A DNA stretch of 64,000 nucleotides from Mesorhizobium ciceri WSM4083 (GCF_000519305.1 NZ_JAFG01000008.1:186001-250000), one strand, 5' to 3'; shown: positions 1-8,902, counted from the stretch's first letter. The notes: generated by a model from the sequence alone, not told the origin. Numbers and translations are program-made.

Positions 1-777
1 GACGAATTTGAGCCGCTGCATTGGGCGCTTGAACTGCCTTCACTGGCGGCGGTGCGGCTACGCACCGAAGGCGTCAGCGGCGATGCATTGCGGGAGAAGC
101 TGGCAGACGTCGAACATTATGCGATGGGCGATTACCTTACGGCAATCACCAGCGGATTGGAGCAAGGCAGGCGGCTGGCCAGCCAACGCGTGGCTGAGAT
201 CACCGGCCTGCCGCTCGACCTCGTGCAGCGGAACTCCGCCCGCATCCCGACCGGCCTGTTTGCCAGGGAGTTCGCCCGTGCCAGCGGCAAAGTACTCAGC
301 CCCTATGACGCCATGATCGGCACGGCCGACATCGCGCCCGAGAGCGCCCGCATCGCCGGCCCTGATCCGGTGCTCGACCGCAGCGTGCCGGCGCTGACGT
401 CGGCTTTTGTCGGCTATATCAGTGACGAACTGAATTTCCGCACCGATGTCAGCTATCGGCTGCTCAATGGCGAAATCAGCCACAATTGGGATTACGGGAC
501 CAGCGCCTCACGGCAAGGCTATGCCGGGGTGATGGACGATCTGCAGCGCGCACGCTCGCTGAACCCTTCGCTCGGCGTCGTGATCGTCAACGGCTACACC
601 GACCTAGTCACGCCGTACCTCGCCTCGCGCTACCTGGTGAACCAGGTCCCGTCGCTCGCCAATGCCAAGCCTATCCGTCTCGATGTCGTCGAGGGCGGGC
701 ACATGATGTATTTCAGATCCGACGGTCGGCGCGCGCTGAAAGAAGCCGCTACGGAGCTTTACCAGGCGACGCAATAG
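1..777 (+). CDS. Serine carboxypeptidase, peptidase S10 family (C-terminal part)
   Basis: The reading frame is open from the first base of the window, so the N-terminus, including the nucleophile serine region, lies upstream. The visible 258 residues match the end of an S10 alpha/beta-hydrolase carboxypeptidase. The stretch VVIVNGYTDLVTPYLAS carries the expected catalytic Asp, and EGGHMMYFR near the C-terminus carries the catalytic His. Family members remove C-terminal residues from peptides and are often exported, but export cannot be judged without the N-terminus. The gene ends in TAG. The next gene is a permease on the same strand about 180 bases on, so an operon is not evident. Confidence 0.85.
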   Translation, partial: DEFEPLHWALELPSLAAVRLRTEGVSGDALREKLADVEHYAMGDYLTAITSGLEQGRRLASQRVAEITGLPLDLVQRNSARIPTGLFAREFARASGKVLSPYDAMIGTADIAPESARIAGPDPVLDRSVPALTSAFVGYISDELNFRTDVSYRLLNGEISHNWDYGTSASRQGYAGVMDDLQRARSLNPSLGVVIVNGYTDLVTPYLASRYLVNQVPSLANAKPIRLDVVEGGHMMYFRSDGRRALKEAATELYQATQ

Positions 778-955
778 GCTTGGCGACAGTGCAACTCGCC
801 ATCGACCCCTGCCCCAACATAAGCACCGGGCTGGCGTAGCGCCGCAGCGGTTTTCGCCCGTATAGCTTGGTGCCAAGGGAGCTGAATTCACGGCTCACTT
901 GTGTCGCTCCTCACAGCATTTCTGCCGCTCCGGCAAATTTGGTCCCACGCGCCTT

Positions 956-1843
956 ATGGCCGATATCGCCATTCTCGAAACACGCGAGCGGGTTCTTGCA
1001 GGCATACTGCTGACCGGTGCGGCATATCTCTTGTTTTCGACGCAGGATGCTTCGATCAAGCTGCTGGTCGTCGGCATGAGCGTCTGGCAGATCATGTTCT
1101 TCCGCAGCATAACCATTCTGGGTGCCTGTGCGGCGATCGGCGGACGACAGTTGTTTGCCGACGCGATGCGCTCGCCGATCGTGCGGCCGATGCTGGTGCG
1201 CAGTGCCTTCACGCTTGCTGCGTGGCTCTGTTACTACAACGCCGCGCGCAGCCTGCAGCTCGCCGAGCTGACCACCGTCTATTATGCGGCCCCGATCATC
1301 GTCACAGTGCTTTCGGTGTTCCTGCTCGGCGAAAAGGTGCCGATGCTGCGCTGGCTGGCGGTGCTGATCGGCTTTGCCGGCGTGTTCATCGCTTGCGATC
1401 CGACCCATCTCGGCCTGTCCGTGCCGGTGCTGCTGGTGCTGGCGGCGGCCTTTTTGTGGGGCATCGCCATCGTGCTCTTGCGCAAGACCGCCCTTGCCGA
1501 GCGCTCGATGATCCAGCTCCTGCTCAACAATTTCTATTTCCTGCTGTTTTCGGCGGCGCCGGCATCGTTGTGGTGGCGGACACCGGACGGGGCTCAGTTG
1601 CTGCTCCTTGCCAGCGTCGGCGCACTCGGCGGCCTGGCACAATACCTTCTCTTCGAAGGCATGAAGCGCACACCGGCCTCGGTTCTCGCTCCGCTGGAAT
1701 ACACCTCGCTGCTGTGGGCATTCGCACTCGGCTTTGCGATCTGGGGCGACGTGCCGCGTCGCGAGGTGTTCCTGGGCGCTGCGCTGATCGTCGCCGCCGG
1801 CCTGTTGATCGTCGGCACCGAGCATTTCCGCAAACGGCTATGA
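956..1843 (+). CDS. EamA/DMT superfamily permease
   Basis: A 295-residue integral membrane protein with two EamA repeats and about ten hydrophobic segments, such as YLLFSTQDASIKLLV near the N-terminus and LGAALIVAAGLLIVG near the end. DMT permeases of this type export or import small metabolites; the substrate cannot be read from the sequence. I chose the ATG at 956 (MADIAILETRERV) because the upstream extension from 899 is Cys/Arg-rich and unlike the family. No strong ribosome binding site is seen. A second DMT permease follows 60 bases downstream on the same strand, so the two may be co-transcribed. They are divergent from each other and not a recent duplication. Confidence 0.88.
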   Translation: MADIAILETRERVLAGILLTGAAYLLFSTQDASIKLLVVGMSVWQIMFFRSITILGACAAIGGRQLFADAMRSPIVRPMLVRSAFTLAAWLCYYNAARSLQLAELTTVYYAAPIIVTVLSVFLLGEKVPMLRWLAVLIGFAGVFIACDPTHLGLSVPVLLVLAAAFLWGIAIVLLRKTALAERSMIQLLLNNFYFLLFSAAPASLWWRTPDGAQLLLLASVGALGGLAQYLLFEGMKRTPASVLAPLEYTSLLWAFALGFAIWGDVPRREVFLGAALIVAAGLLIVGTEHFRKRL

Positions 1844-1903
1844 TGTGCATGGCCATGATTGCTGACACTACGATGTCAGGACCAAGCGGCGTAGGCTGGT
1901 TGC

Positions 1904-2830
1904 ATGACTGACATTGCAGCCGCCACCGACACCGCCGCGGAGCGCACGCCCGGCATCATCCTGGTATCGTCCTCGGCCGCTGTCTTCGGCCTGACGGGCG
2001 TGCTGACGAAATCGATCCATGCCGACCCGTTGACCATCATCTGCTGGCGCGGCTTTGTCGGCGCGATCCTGATCAGCTTCTATGTGCTGTGGCGGCGCCG
2101 CCGTTCCGGCAACCGCGAAACGCTGCGGCTTGGCTGGCGCGGCTGGCTGCTGGCGGTGGAAGGTGCGCTGGCCAGCATCGCCTTCATATCGGCGTTCAAG
2201 TTCACCTTCGTTGCCAATGTCGCCGTCATCTATGCCACAGCACCTTTCGTCACCGCACTGCTGGCCTGGGTTCTCACGCGCGAACCCTTCCGGCTGCAGA
2301 CGATGGTCGCCGCCGCCGTGTCGCTGTGCGGCGTGGCGATCATGGTCTGGTCCGGCTTCGGCAGCGGCAATCTGTTCGGCGACGGACTGGCACTGCTGAT
2401 GACCATCGGCAGCGGCCTCTACATGATCATGGTACGCGCCTTCCGCGACACGCCCGTGGTGTGGGCCGGTGCGGTTTCGGCCTTCCTTCTGTTCGTGCTC
2501 GGCTGGTTCGTCACCGATCCGCTGGCGGTTTCGCCAAGGGATGCGGTTCTGCTCGCCACTTTCGGCGCGTCCTTCGCGCTGTCCTCGATCCTGTGGACGG
2601 AGGGGGCGCGGCTCATCCCGCCAGCCGAATCCGGGCTGCTCGGCTCGGCCGAAGTGCCGTTCGCGATCCTGTTTGCCTTCCTGTTCCTGGGCGAGATTGC
2701 ACCAGCCGCCAGCATGATCGGCGGCGTCATCGTGTTGTGCGCGGTGTTCGCCCATGCGGGGCGGGTTTGGCTGATGGCCCGCTCGCAACGCATGGCCGGC
2801 CCGCAACGCGTGGCGTCAAATATTTCTTAA
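1904..2830 (+). CDS. EamA/DMT superfamily permease
   Basis: A 308-residue polytopic membrane protein with two EamA domains. The N-terminal cytosolic stretch (about 15 residues) is followed by GIILVSSSAAVFGLTGVLTKS and then repeated hydrophobic helices; WRGFVGAILISF is a typical first-repeat motif. It lies in the same direction as the preceding permease and may share its transcript. A strong intrinsic terminator about 100 bases downstream closes the transcription unit. The substrate is unknown. Confidence 0.88.
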   Translation: MTDIAAATDTAAERTPGIILVSSSAAVFGLTGVLTKSIHADPLTIICWRGFVGAILISFYVLWRRRRSGNRETLRLGWRGWLLAVEGALASIAFISAFKFTFVANVAVIYATAPFVTALLAWVLTREPFRLQTMVAAAVSLCGVAIMVWSGFGSGNLFGDGLALLMTIGSGLYMIMVRAFRDTPVVWAGAVSAFLLFVLGWFVTDPLAVSPRDAVLLATFGASFALSSILWTEGARLIPPAESGLLGSAEVPFAILFAFLFLGEIAPAASMIGGVIVLCAVFAHAGRVWLMARSQRMAGPQRVASNIS

Positions 2831-2833
2831 AAA

Positions 2834-2957
2834 AGTGACGCGGTCACGGAACCATCATCCGGGTCAGGCATTATGGCTGCGACGGGCCATCCCCAAGTCC
2901 CCCCAAACCCCTCGGCCCGTCCTACTCCAAGCCGACCGTAAGGTCGGCTTTTTCTTT
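2834..2957 (+). ncRNA. Candidate small RNA or structured 3' UTR
   Basis: The stretch between the permease stop and the terminator contains three nested signals. There is a short inverted repeat GTGAC-GCG-GTCAC (2834-2846). A perfect 8-bp stem GACGGGCC/GGCCCGTC (2881-2888 with 2914-2921) encloses a 25-base loop made almost only of C and A. The intrinsic terminator follows. A C-rich accessible loop followed by a terminator is a layout seen in several alphaproteobacterial regulatory RNAs. No convincing promoter is visible, so it could equally be a processed 3' UTR of the permease mRNA. Confidence 0.35.
2929..2957 (+). terminator. Intrinsic terminator
   Basis: The stem AAGCCGACC/GGTCGGCTT with loop GTAA is followed by TTTTTCTTT. 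This is a textbook Rho-independent terminator on the plus strand after the second DMT permease. It lies a few bases before the end of the convergent LysR gene. Confidence 0.85.
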
Positions 2958-2963
2958 GGGCAT

Positions 2964-3821
2964 TCAACCGCCCGGCAGGGCAAGGTTGCCACTGAGAAGG
3001 GCCGCCAGATCGCCCGCCGGACCATCGGAGCCAGCGCGCAACCGGATGGCGAACTCAGCCATTGGAACATGCGGCAGGCCAAGCTCGCGCGGCGCCTCGA
3101 CAATGCCGGAATGGGCAAAGCGAGCCGTTCGCAGCGTCAGCGCGACACCGGCGTTCACCGCCGTGCGCAGGCCGGCCAGACTGGCGCTGCCGGCAGCGAT
3201 GCGGTAGCGGCGGCCGGCAGCATCGAGTGCGGCAAGTGCTGCCTCGCGAAAACCGCAATACGGATCGAGCAGCGCCAGCGGCAATTCCTCCTGCCGCGAA
3301 GCCAGCCCTTTTTGTGAGCATAGCCATATCATCGGCTCCCGCAGCACGCCGACTTCGTCGGGCGCTGCCGCCTGGCGCATGACGATCGCCAGATCGAGGC
3401 CGCCAGACTGCAGCGCCTGGACCAGGTCGGCGGAACGGCCGACCCGCAGTTCGATCCTGATGCGCGGATGGCTGCCGGCAAAGGCACGCAGCAGATCCGG
3501 CAGGCCGCTGTCGGCGAAATCCTGCGTCGTGCCGATGGCGACGCGCCCGGCAGCGCGCGCGCCCTTCAGTGCCAGCCAAGCCTCGCGATGGGCGGCAAGG
3601 ATCCGCCTGGCATGGCCGACGAGGTCTTCGCCTGCAGGGGTCAAGCCGCGTCCTCGCCCTTGCGGCGCCAGCAGCGGCTCACCGACGATTTCCTCCAGCC
3701 GCTGCATCTGGGCGGTCACCGCCGAGGGCGAACGGCCGACGCTTGCAGCCGCCTGGGCCAGCGAGCCGCTGTCGACGAAAGCAAGGAAGGTTCGGAGCAG
3801 ATCGGGATCCAGCGTTTCCAT
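2964..3821 (-). CDS. LysR-family transcriptional regulator
   Basis: A 285-residue LTTR. The N-terminal winged helix-turn-helix (residues 5-62) reads DLLRTFLAFVDSGSLAQAAA, then SVGRSPSAVTAQMQRLEE. The rest is the periplasmic-binding-like effector domain, in which RVAIGTTQDFADSGLPDLL begins the first subdomain. It is transcribed divergently from a tautomerase gene with 112 bases between the starts. A perfect palindrome immediately in front of its own ATG suggests autoregulation and joint control of the tautomerase. The effector is unknown. Confidence 0.9.
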   Translation of the reverse strand: METLDPDLLRTFLAFVDSGSLAQAAASVGRSPSAVTAQMQRLEEIVGEPLLAPQGRGRGLTPAGEDLVGHARRILAAHREAWLALKGARAAGRVAIGTTQDFADSGLPDLLRAFAGSHPRIRIELRVGRSADLVQALQSGGLDLAIVMRQAAAPDEVGVLREPMIWLCSQKGLASRQEELPLALLDPYCGFREAALAALDAAGRRYRIAAGSASLAGLRTAVNAGVALTLRTARFAHSGIVEAPRELGLPHVPMAEFAIRLRAGSDGPAGDLAALLSGNLALPGG

Positions 3822-3822
3822 A

Positions 3823-3839
3823 CTTCGATATTATCGAAG
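3823..3839. promoter_or_regulatory. Palindromic operator at LysR start
   Basis: CTTCGATA-T-TATCGAAG is a perfect 8-bp inverted repeat around one base. It begins one base upstream of the LysR start codon, in the divergent control region shared with the tautomerase gene. Its position and symmetry fit an LTTR recognition site that represses the regulator itself. Confidence 0.6.
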
Positions 3840-3933
3840 CTTCAGTTAAAAACAATTCGATTTTTTTGATCTAAAGGTGGTGGCATGGTTGTTTCAACGG
3901 CGATCGGACGCCGCTCAAGCCAAGGAGAAGAAA

Positions 3934-4341
3934 ATGCCAATCATCACCGTCAGCATCACCGGCAAGCCCGACGCGGCGCTTTCCGCTCGCATCGCAAAGG
4001 AGGCTACCGAAATCACCGCCACGCAGCTGCGCAAGGACCCGACGATCACGGCAGTTGCCGTGTCCTATGTCGATCCGCAGCACTGGTTCGCCGGCGGCAA
4101 GTCGCTGGCCGAGCACGGCACCAACACGTTCTGGCTTGATATCAAGGTGGTCGACGGCACCAACACCAAGCTTGAGCTGGAAGCCTATCTGAAGGCGATC
4201 TTCGCGGCCTTCGGCCGTCTGCTGGGCGGCGTGCATGAGGAGAGCTACGCCTTCGTGCATGAAGTGCCTGCAGCCGCTTACGGCTATGGCGGCAAGACGC
4301 AGGAATTTCGTTTCATCAGTGGACGGCTGCAGGCGGCGTGA
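3934..4341 (+). CDS. Tautomerase family protein (4-oxalocrotonate tautomerase superfamily)
   Basis: A 135-residue protein starting Met-Pro-Ile-Ile-Thr-Val. After Met removal, Pro1 would be the catalytic base typical of the tautomerase superfamily. The start at 3934 is supported by AAGGAG six bases upstream and by the required Pro-1. At this length it contains about two beta-alpha-beta units, like the longer members of the superfamily rather than the 62-residue 4-OT. Members isomerise enol/keto acids or dehalogenate small substrates; the substrate is not known here. The divergent LysR gene is the likely regulator. Confidence 0.8.
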   Translation: MPIITVSITGKPDAALSARIAKEATEITATQLRKDPTITAVAVSYVDPQHWFAGGKSLAEHGTNTFWLDIKVVDGTNTKLELEAYLKAIFAAFGRLLGGVHEESYAFVHEVPAAAYGYGGKTQEFRFISGRLQAA

Positions 4342-4453
4342 GAAGCAGCTTCCCGCACCAAGCTCCGCATTGACCTTGCTCCCACATCGTCTAGGTTCTG
4401 GCCGACACGGCCGCAAAGAGCCGCGATGCTAAAAACGTTGGGAGAGACGCGGC

Positions 4454-6676
4454 ATGATCCTGACACTGGCGCTGCTTGCGGGTCTTGTTCTGGCCTGGCT
4501 GCTGATCGGCGTGGCGGAAAAATTCCGCCTCGGCCTGCGCTTTGCCCAGGCGCTGCTCTATGTGCCGTTCAAGCTCGCCTACCGGATCGGAGATAGCCGC
4601 ATCAGGATCGCCCGCAAGGCGCAGGCTCCAGTTATCTACGTCATCTCGCATCAATCGCGCTTCGAGCCGGCGCTGATGCTGTCGCTGCTGCCGGAAGACA
4701 CGCTGCATATTCTCGATGAGGTCTCGGCGCGCTCGCCGTGGCTCGAACCTTGGCGCGAGCTTGGCCGTACCATCGCCTTCAACGCCGAACATGTCTTCGT
4801 CAGCCGCCGGTTGGTGCGGGTGCTGAAGGGCAACGGCCGGCTCGCTGTCTATCTGCCGGATGCGGTCGAGCCTGACGTCAAGACGTTTCGGCTGTTTCGT
4901 GCAGTCACCCGCATCGCCATGCAGGCCGATGCCAAGATCGTGCCGATCTTCGTTGGCGGCGCGCGCAGCCTGCCGGTGTCGCTGACGCCCGCGGACAAGG
5001 CACCACGACACTGGTTTCCGCAGCTGTCGATCAGCGTGCTGGAGCCGATGACCATCGCCGAACTGGTGGCGCGCAATCCCGAGCAGGCCTCGAACACCAA
5101 TGCGCTGTTCGACCGTGTCGCCGAGGCGCGGCTCTTCGGCACCAACCTCGATCGTGGCCTGTTCCTGGCCATGCGCGATGCCGCCGACCGCGTCGGCGCT
5201 TCGCATACCATCATCGAGGACGTGATCTCCGGGGCGCTGAGCTACCGCAAGCTGTTCATCGGCGCCCGCGTCCTGGGCAGGCGCTTCGAGGCGGTGACGG
5301 CCCCGGGCGAGGCGGTCGGCGTGATGCTGCCCAATGCCAACGGCGTCGTGCTGTCGCTCACCGGCCTTCTGTCGGCCGGCCGGGTGGCGGCGATGATCAA
5401 CTATACGGCCGGGCCGGCGAGCGTCACTGCGGCCGTGCGCACGGCGGTGATAAGGACCGTGATTTCGTCCCGCGCGTTCGTCGAGAAGGCCGACCTTGCC
5501 AATATCGTCGCGGCGGTCGAAAAGGGTGGTGCCAGGCTGCTTTGGCTGGAGGATGTGCGGGAGAGCGTCACCGCGCTCGACAAGCTTGCCGCCGCCTTGC
5601 TGTGGCGCTGGCCACTGCAGCGGCAGGATGCGGCCAAGCCGGCGGTGATCCTGTTTACCTCGGGCTCGGAAGGCACGCCGAAGGCGGTCGTGCTGTCGCA
5701 CAAGAACCTTTACGCCAACGCCATGCAGGCCGAAGCGCGGATCACCATCTCGCCTGCCGACATCCTGCTCAACGTGCTGCCAGTGTTCCATTCCTTCGGC
5801 CTGACGGGCGGCACCATCCTGCCGCTGGTCACCGGGGTGAAGCTGTTCCTCTACCCCTCGCCGCTGCACTACAAGATCATCCCCGAGGTTGCGCGCAAGG
5901 TGAAACCGACCATCATGTTCGGCACCGACACATTCCTCGCCAACTATGCGCGCACCGCCAAGGACGGCGATTTTTCCAGCCTGCGCTTCGTCGTCGCCGG
6001 CGCCGAGGCGGTGAAGCCGGAAACCCGCCGCATCTATCGCGAGCGTTTCCAGGCCGAGATCATCGAAGGGTTCGGGCTGACGGAGGCGGCACCGGTGGTT
6101 GCCGTCAACACGGCAATCCATGGCCGCGACGGCACGGTCGGCCGGCTGCTGCCGGCCATGCGCATGAAGCTCGAGCCGATTGAGGGCATTTCCGACGCCG
6201 GCCAATTGTGGCTCGACGGACCGAACCTGATGATGGGCTATATGACATCGGACCGCCCCGGTGAATTGCAGCCGCTGACCGGCTGGCACGACACCGGCGA
6301 CATCGTTGCCGTCGACCGCGAAGGCTTCATCACCATTCGCGGACGCGCCAAGCGCTTCGCCAAGATCGCCGGCGAGATGGTGTCGCTGGGGGCGGTCGAG
6401 ATGCTGGTGCAGTCGCTGTGGCCGGAAGAACGCCATGCGGCGGTAGCGGTGCCGGACAAGAGGCGCGGCGAGCGCATCGTGCTGGTCACCACCGCCGACG
6501 ATGCCAATCCCGACGACTTGCGCAAATTCGGCAAACAGGCCGGTGCGGCCGAACTGATGGTGCCCAACGACATCGTCAAGGTGGAGGAAATCCCGGTGCT
6601 GGGGTCCGGCAAGACCGACTATGTGTCGACGAGGAAACTGGCGATCGACAGGCTGGGGCTCGGCCTCGCGGCCTGA
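4454..6676 (+). CDS. Fused PlsC-like acyltransferase / AMP-dependent acyl-activating enzyme (Aas-like)
   Basis: A 740-residue two-domain protein. An N-terminal hydrophobic segment (residues 1-18) is followed by an acyltransferase-like domain (about 50-220). The rest is an ANL adenylating enzyme: the P-loop motif LFTSGSEGTPKAVVLSHKN at about residues 397-415, EIIEGFGLTEAAP, WHDTGDIVAVD, and the C-terminal catalytic Lys in GSGKTDYVSTRK. The layout resembles Aas (2-acylglycerophosphoethanolamine acyltransferase/acyl-ACP synthetase), which re-acylates lysophospholipids at the inner membrane. The acyltransferase HxxxxD motif reads HQSRFE here, with Glu in place of Asp. Convergent neighbours psd-pssA also serve phosphatidylethanolamine metabolism. 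Confidence 0.82.
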   Translation: MILTLALLAGLVLAWLLIGVAEKFRLGLRFAQALLYVPFKLAYRIGDSRIRIARKAQAPVIYVISHQSRFEPALMLSLLPEDTLHILDEVSARSPWLEPWRELGRTIAFNAEHVFVSRRLVRVLKGNGRLAVYLPDAVEPDVKTFRLFRAVTRIAMQADAKIVPIFVGGARSLPVSLTPADKAPRHWFPQLSISVLEPMTIAELVARNPEQASNTNALFDRVAEARLFGTNLDRGLFLAMRDAADRVGASHTIIEDVISGALSYRKLFIGARVLGRRFEAVTAPGEAVGVMLPNANGVVLSLTGLLSAGRVAAMINYTAGPASVTAAVRTAVIRTVISSRAFVEKADLANIVAAVEKGGARLLWLEDVRESVTALDKLAAALLWRWPLQRQDAAKPAVILFTSGSEGTPKAVVLSHKNLYANAMQAEARITISPADILLNVLPVFHSFGLTGGTILPLVTGVKLFLYPSPLHYKIIPEVARKVKPTIMFGTDTFLANYARTAKDGDFSSLRFVVAGAEAVKPETRRIYRERFQAEIIEGFGLTEAAPVVAVNTAIHGRDGTVGRLLPAMRMKLEPIEGISDAGQLWLDGPNLMMGYMTSDRPGELQPLTGWHDTGDIVAVDREGFITIRGRAKRFAKIAGEMVSLGAVEMLVQSLWPEERHAAVAVPDKRRGERIVLVTTADDANPDDLRKFGKQAGAAELMVPNDIVKVEEIPVLGSGKTDYVSTRKLAIDRLGLGLAA

Positions 6677-6703
6677 GTCAGATCAAGCACTTCCGCAGAC
6701 CTT

Positions 6704-7522
6704 CTAACCTATATCCGAAGGCGGCACCTTCTCGCCCTCCAGTTTGGCGCGCTTCGAATAGGCGCCCACACTGAACGGCAGGAAGATCAGGTAGCCGGCA
6801 ACCGAAGCGGTCAGCGTGTACCAGGGGTAGGTCATCAGCAGGAGTACGTAGAGCACGACACCCAGGATGATCGGCAACACCCTGTCGCCCGGGATTTTCA
6901 GGCTCTTGCCGGAATAGACAGGCAGGCGGCTGACCAGGAGGAACGCGACCAGGATGGTGAAGCCGGTGGCGACGAAGGCCGCTGGGCGACTGGGCTCCAG
7001 ACCTGTGCGCAGGAAATAGAGATAAAGCGGCAGCATCACCAGCACGGCGCCAGCCGGCGCCGGCACGCCGACGAAATATTCGGACTGCCATATGGGGCGA
7101 TCGCCCTTCTCGTCGTCGAGCACGTTGAAACGGGCGAGGCGCAGCCCGCAGGCGATGGCGAACAGAAGTGCCGCGATCCAGCCCGGCGAGCCGGCGCGGT
7201 CGAGCAGGAAGGCATAGAGCACCAGAGCCGGCGCCACGCCGAAATTGACGATGTCGGCCAGCGAATCCATCTGAGCGCCGAATTTGGATGTCGCCTTCAG
7301 CATCCGCGCCAGGCGGCCGTCAATGCCGTCGAGGAAGGCGGCAAGCAGCACCATCACCACCGCCGGCTCGAAGCGGCCTTCGAAGCCGAAGCGGATGCCC
7401 GACAGGCCGGCGCAAATGGCGAGCACGGTGACCAGATTGGGCAGCACCATGCGCATCGGGATTTCGCGGATGCGCGGACCGCCGCTGGCATGGGCCTCGA
7501 ACTTTTTGTATTGCGTGCCCAC
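6704..7522 (-). CDS. pssA: CDP-diacylglycerol-serine O-phosphatidyltransferase
   Basis: A 272-residue CDP-alcohol phosphatidyltransferase making phosphatidylserine from CDP-diacylglycerol and serine in the inner membrane. The signature is perfect: D65, D68-G69, A72-R73, G82, D86 and D90. Several hydrophobic helices flank it. It starts three bases after the psd stop codon, so the two steps leading to phosphatidylethanolamine are one operon (psd first, pssA second). Confidence 0.93.
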   Translation of the reverse strand: MGTQYKKFEAHASGGPRIREIPMRMVLPNLVTVLAICAGLSGIRFGFEGRFEPAVVMVLLAAFLDGIDGRLARMLKATSKFGAQMDSLADIVNFGVAPALVLYAFLLDRAGSPGWIAALLFAIACGLRLARFNVLDDEKGDRPIWQSEYFVGVPAPAGAVLVMLPLYLYFLRTGLEPSRPAAFVATGFTILVAFLLVSRLPVYSGKSLKIPGDRVLPIILGVVLYVLLLMTYPWYTLTASVAGYLIFLPFSVGAYSKRAKLEGEKVPPSDIG

Positions 7523-7525
7523 CGG

Positions 7526-8224
7526 TCAGGAAACCCGAACAAGAGGCGTGCCGGCAATACCGCCGAATTCAGCCAGCACGGTTTCGCCGCCAACCGCAGT
7601 CTGGCCGACGGCAACGCGCGGCGTGGCGGTCAGGGGCAGGAACACATCGACGCGCGAGCCGAAGCGGATCAGGCCGAAACGCTCGCCAGTGCCGATCGAG
7701 CCACCCGCCTCGGCCCAGCAGACGATGCGGCGCGCCACCAGGCCGGCGATCTGGACGGCCACGACCGTGCCGTTGGGGCTCTCTATGACCAGGCCGTTGC
7801 GCTCGTTCTCGGTGCTGGCCTTGTCCAGTTCCGCATTGAGGAATTTGCCCGGCCGATGTTCGATTTTCGCAATACGGCCGCGCACCGGGGCGCGGTTCAC
7901 GTGGCAGGAGAAGACGTTCATGAACACCGAGATGCGGGTCATCTCGGCATTGCCGAGGCCGAGTTCGCGCGGCGGCACGGCGGGTCCGACCGCCGAGATG
8001 ATGCCGTCGGCGGGGCTGACCACCAGGCGGTCGTCGACCGGGGTGACGCGCTCGGGATCGCGGAAGAAATAGACGCACCAGACGGTCAGGATCAGACCGA
8101 TCCAGAACAGGATCGAGGAGAAATAGCCGAGGAAAAGCGTCGCCGCGCCAAAGGCCGCGATGAAGGGATAGCCTTCGCGATGGATCGGTACGAATGCGTT
8201 CTTGACCGTATCGACAAGGCTCAT
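7526..8224 (-). CDS. psd: Phosphatidylserine decarboxylase proenzyme
   Basis: A 232-residue short-form (archaeal/rhizobial type) Psd. The self-cleavage site is the Gly-Ser pair in RFGSRVDVFLP (S190), which would yield the pyruvoyl prosthetic group on the alpha chain. Two N-terminal hydrophobic stretches (about residues 20-55) anchor it to the membrane. SCHVNRAPVRG and KFLNAELDKAS match conserved blocks of the family. It decarboxylates phosphatidylserine to phosphatidylethanolamine and is coupled to pssA directly downstream. Confidence 0.93.
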   Translation of the reverse strand: MSLVDTVKNAFVPIHREGYPFIAAFGAATLFLGYFSSILFWIGLILTVWCVYFFRDPERVTPVDDRLVVSPADGIISAVGPAVPPRELGLGNAEMTRISVFMNVFSCHVNRAPVRGRIAKIEHRPGKFLNAELDKASTENERNGLVIESPNGTVVAVQIAGLVARRIVCWAEAGGSIGTGERFGLIRFGSRVDVFLPLTATPRVAVGQTAVGGETVLAEFGGIAGTPLVRVS

Positions 8225-8508
8225 CTGTTAAAAACAGGCTCCGTTTCCAAGTCCGGCCTCAATAGCCGAAAGCCCCCCTCGCCGCAACGCAACAATAGGC
8301 AAGGCCATATTGGTTGCGCCGGCAGGGGTCGCGATCCGCTTGCCCGGTCAGTGTCGCTGTCGGCAGAATTCGGGATACCGACGGTTCAAGGCGCGGAAAA
8401 AGGTTGCCCGTCCTTGATCCCAAATCCGAAGACGTTCTGACGCCCGTACCGGCCCGGCGCTCAAAGTCGAAGCGCCGGCACCTGGCATCGGTTGGCCGTA
8501 ACGGCTTT
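8225..8508. other. Intergenic region, no gene seen
   Basis: This 284-base gap lies upstream of psd and downstream of the monooxygenase gene. I see no coding frame with family-like sequence, no tRNA and no clear terminator. It presumably holds the psd-pssA promoter on the minus strand. Confidence 0.5.
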
Positions 8509-8856
8509 CTACAGCCCCGGAATCCGCTGATAGTTGGCAATGTCGGCCCGCACCCCAAGCCGAGCGATCGTCTCCTGCGGGTTGAAAGCGATGCGCTCGT
8601 GCGCGGCCTTGACGATCGGCACGACGTTGTCGACGGCCGCCTGGCTTTCCCATTCGACGATGGTTACGAGGTTGAATTCGCCCGGCCCGGAGAATTGCTC
8701 GAGCAGGAAGTCCTGAACGAAGCCCTGTTGCAGGCGCAGCAATTCATGCGTTGTCCTGACCTTGGCGAGTATCTCCTCGCGGGCAGCGGCCGGAACGACG
8801 AATTTGTCCACCCTGAACACGCTGCCACCGTCAACGTTCTGATTTGTCTTGCTCAT
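8509..8856 (-). CDS. Antibiotic biosynthesis monooxygenase (ABM) domain protein
   Basis: A 115-residue protein with a dimeric alpha/beta-barrel ABM fold. The core runs from VFRVDKFVVPAAAREEILA through FNLVTIVEWESQAAVDNVV. Members oxidise quinols or polyaromatic compounds without a cofactor, or degrade haem; the substrate is not predictable. The gene is isolated and sits behind a perfect palindrome next to a TTGACC -35 box. That arrangement suggests control by a SoxR/MerR-type redox regulator encoded elsewhere. Confidence 0.78.
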   Translation of the reverse strand: MSKTNQNVDGGSVFRVDKFVVPAAAREEILAKVRTTHELLRLQQGFVQDFLLEQFSGPGEFNLVTIVEWESQAAVDNVVPIVKAAHERIAFNPQETIARLGVRADIANYQRIPGL

Positions 8857-8902
8857 TTCGATTGCTCCGTTCCTGGATCCTGGTGTTTTGGGCTCCAGGA
8901 AC

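Noticed and set aside
4391..6436. Long open frame (681 codons) on the minus strand
   Set aside because: It is antisense to the acyl-activating enzyme gene and its translation is a His/Arg/Gln-rich high-GC shadow with no family resemblance.
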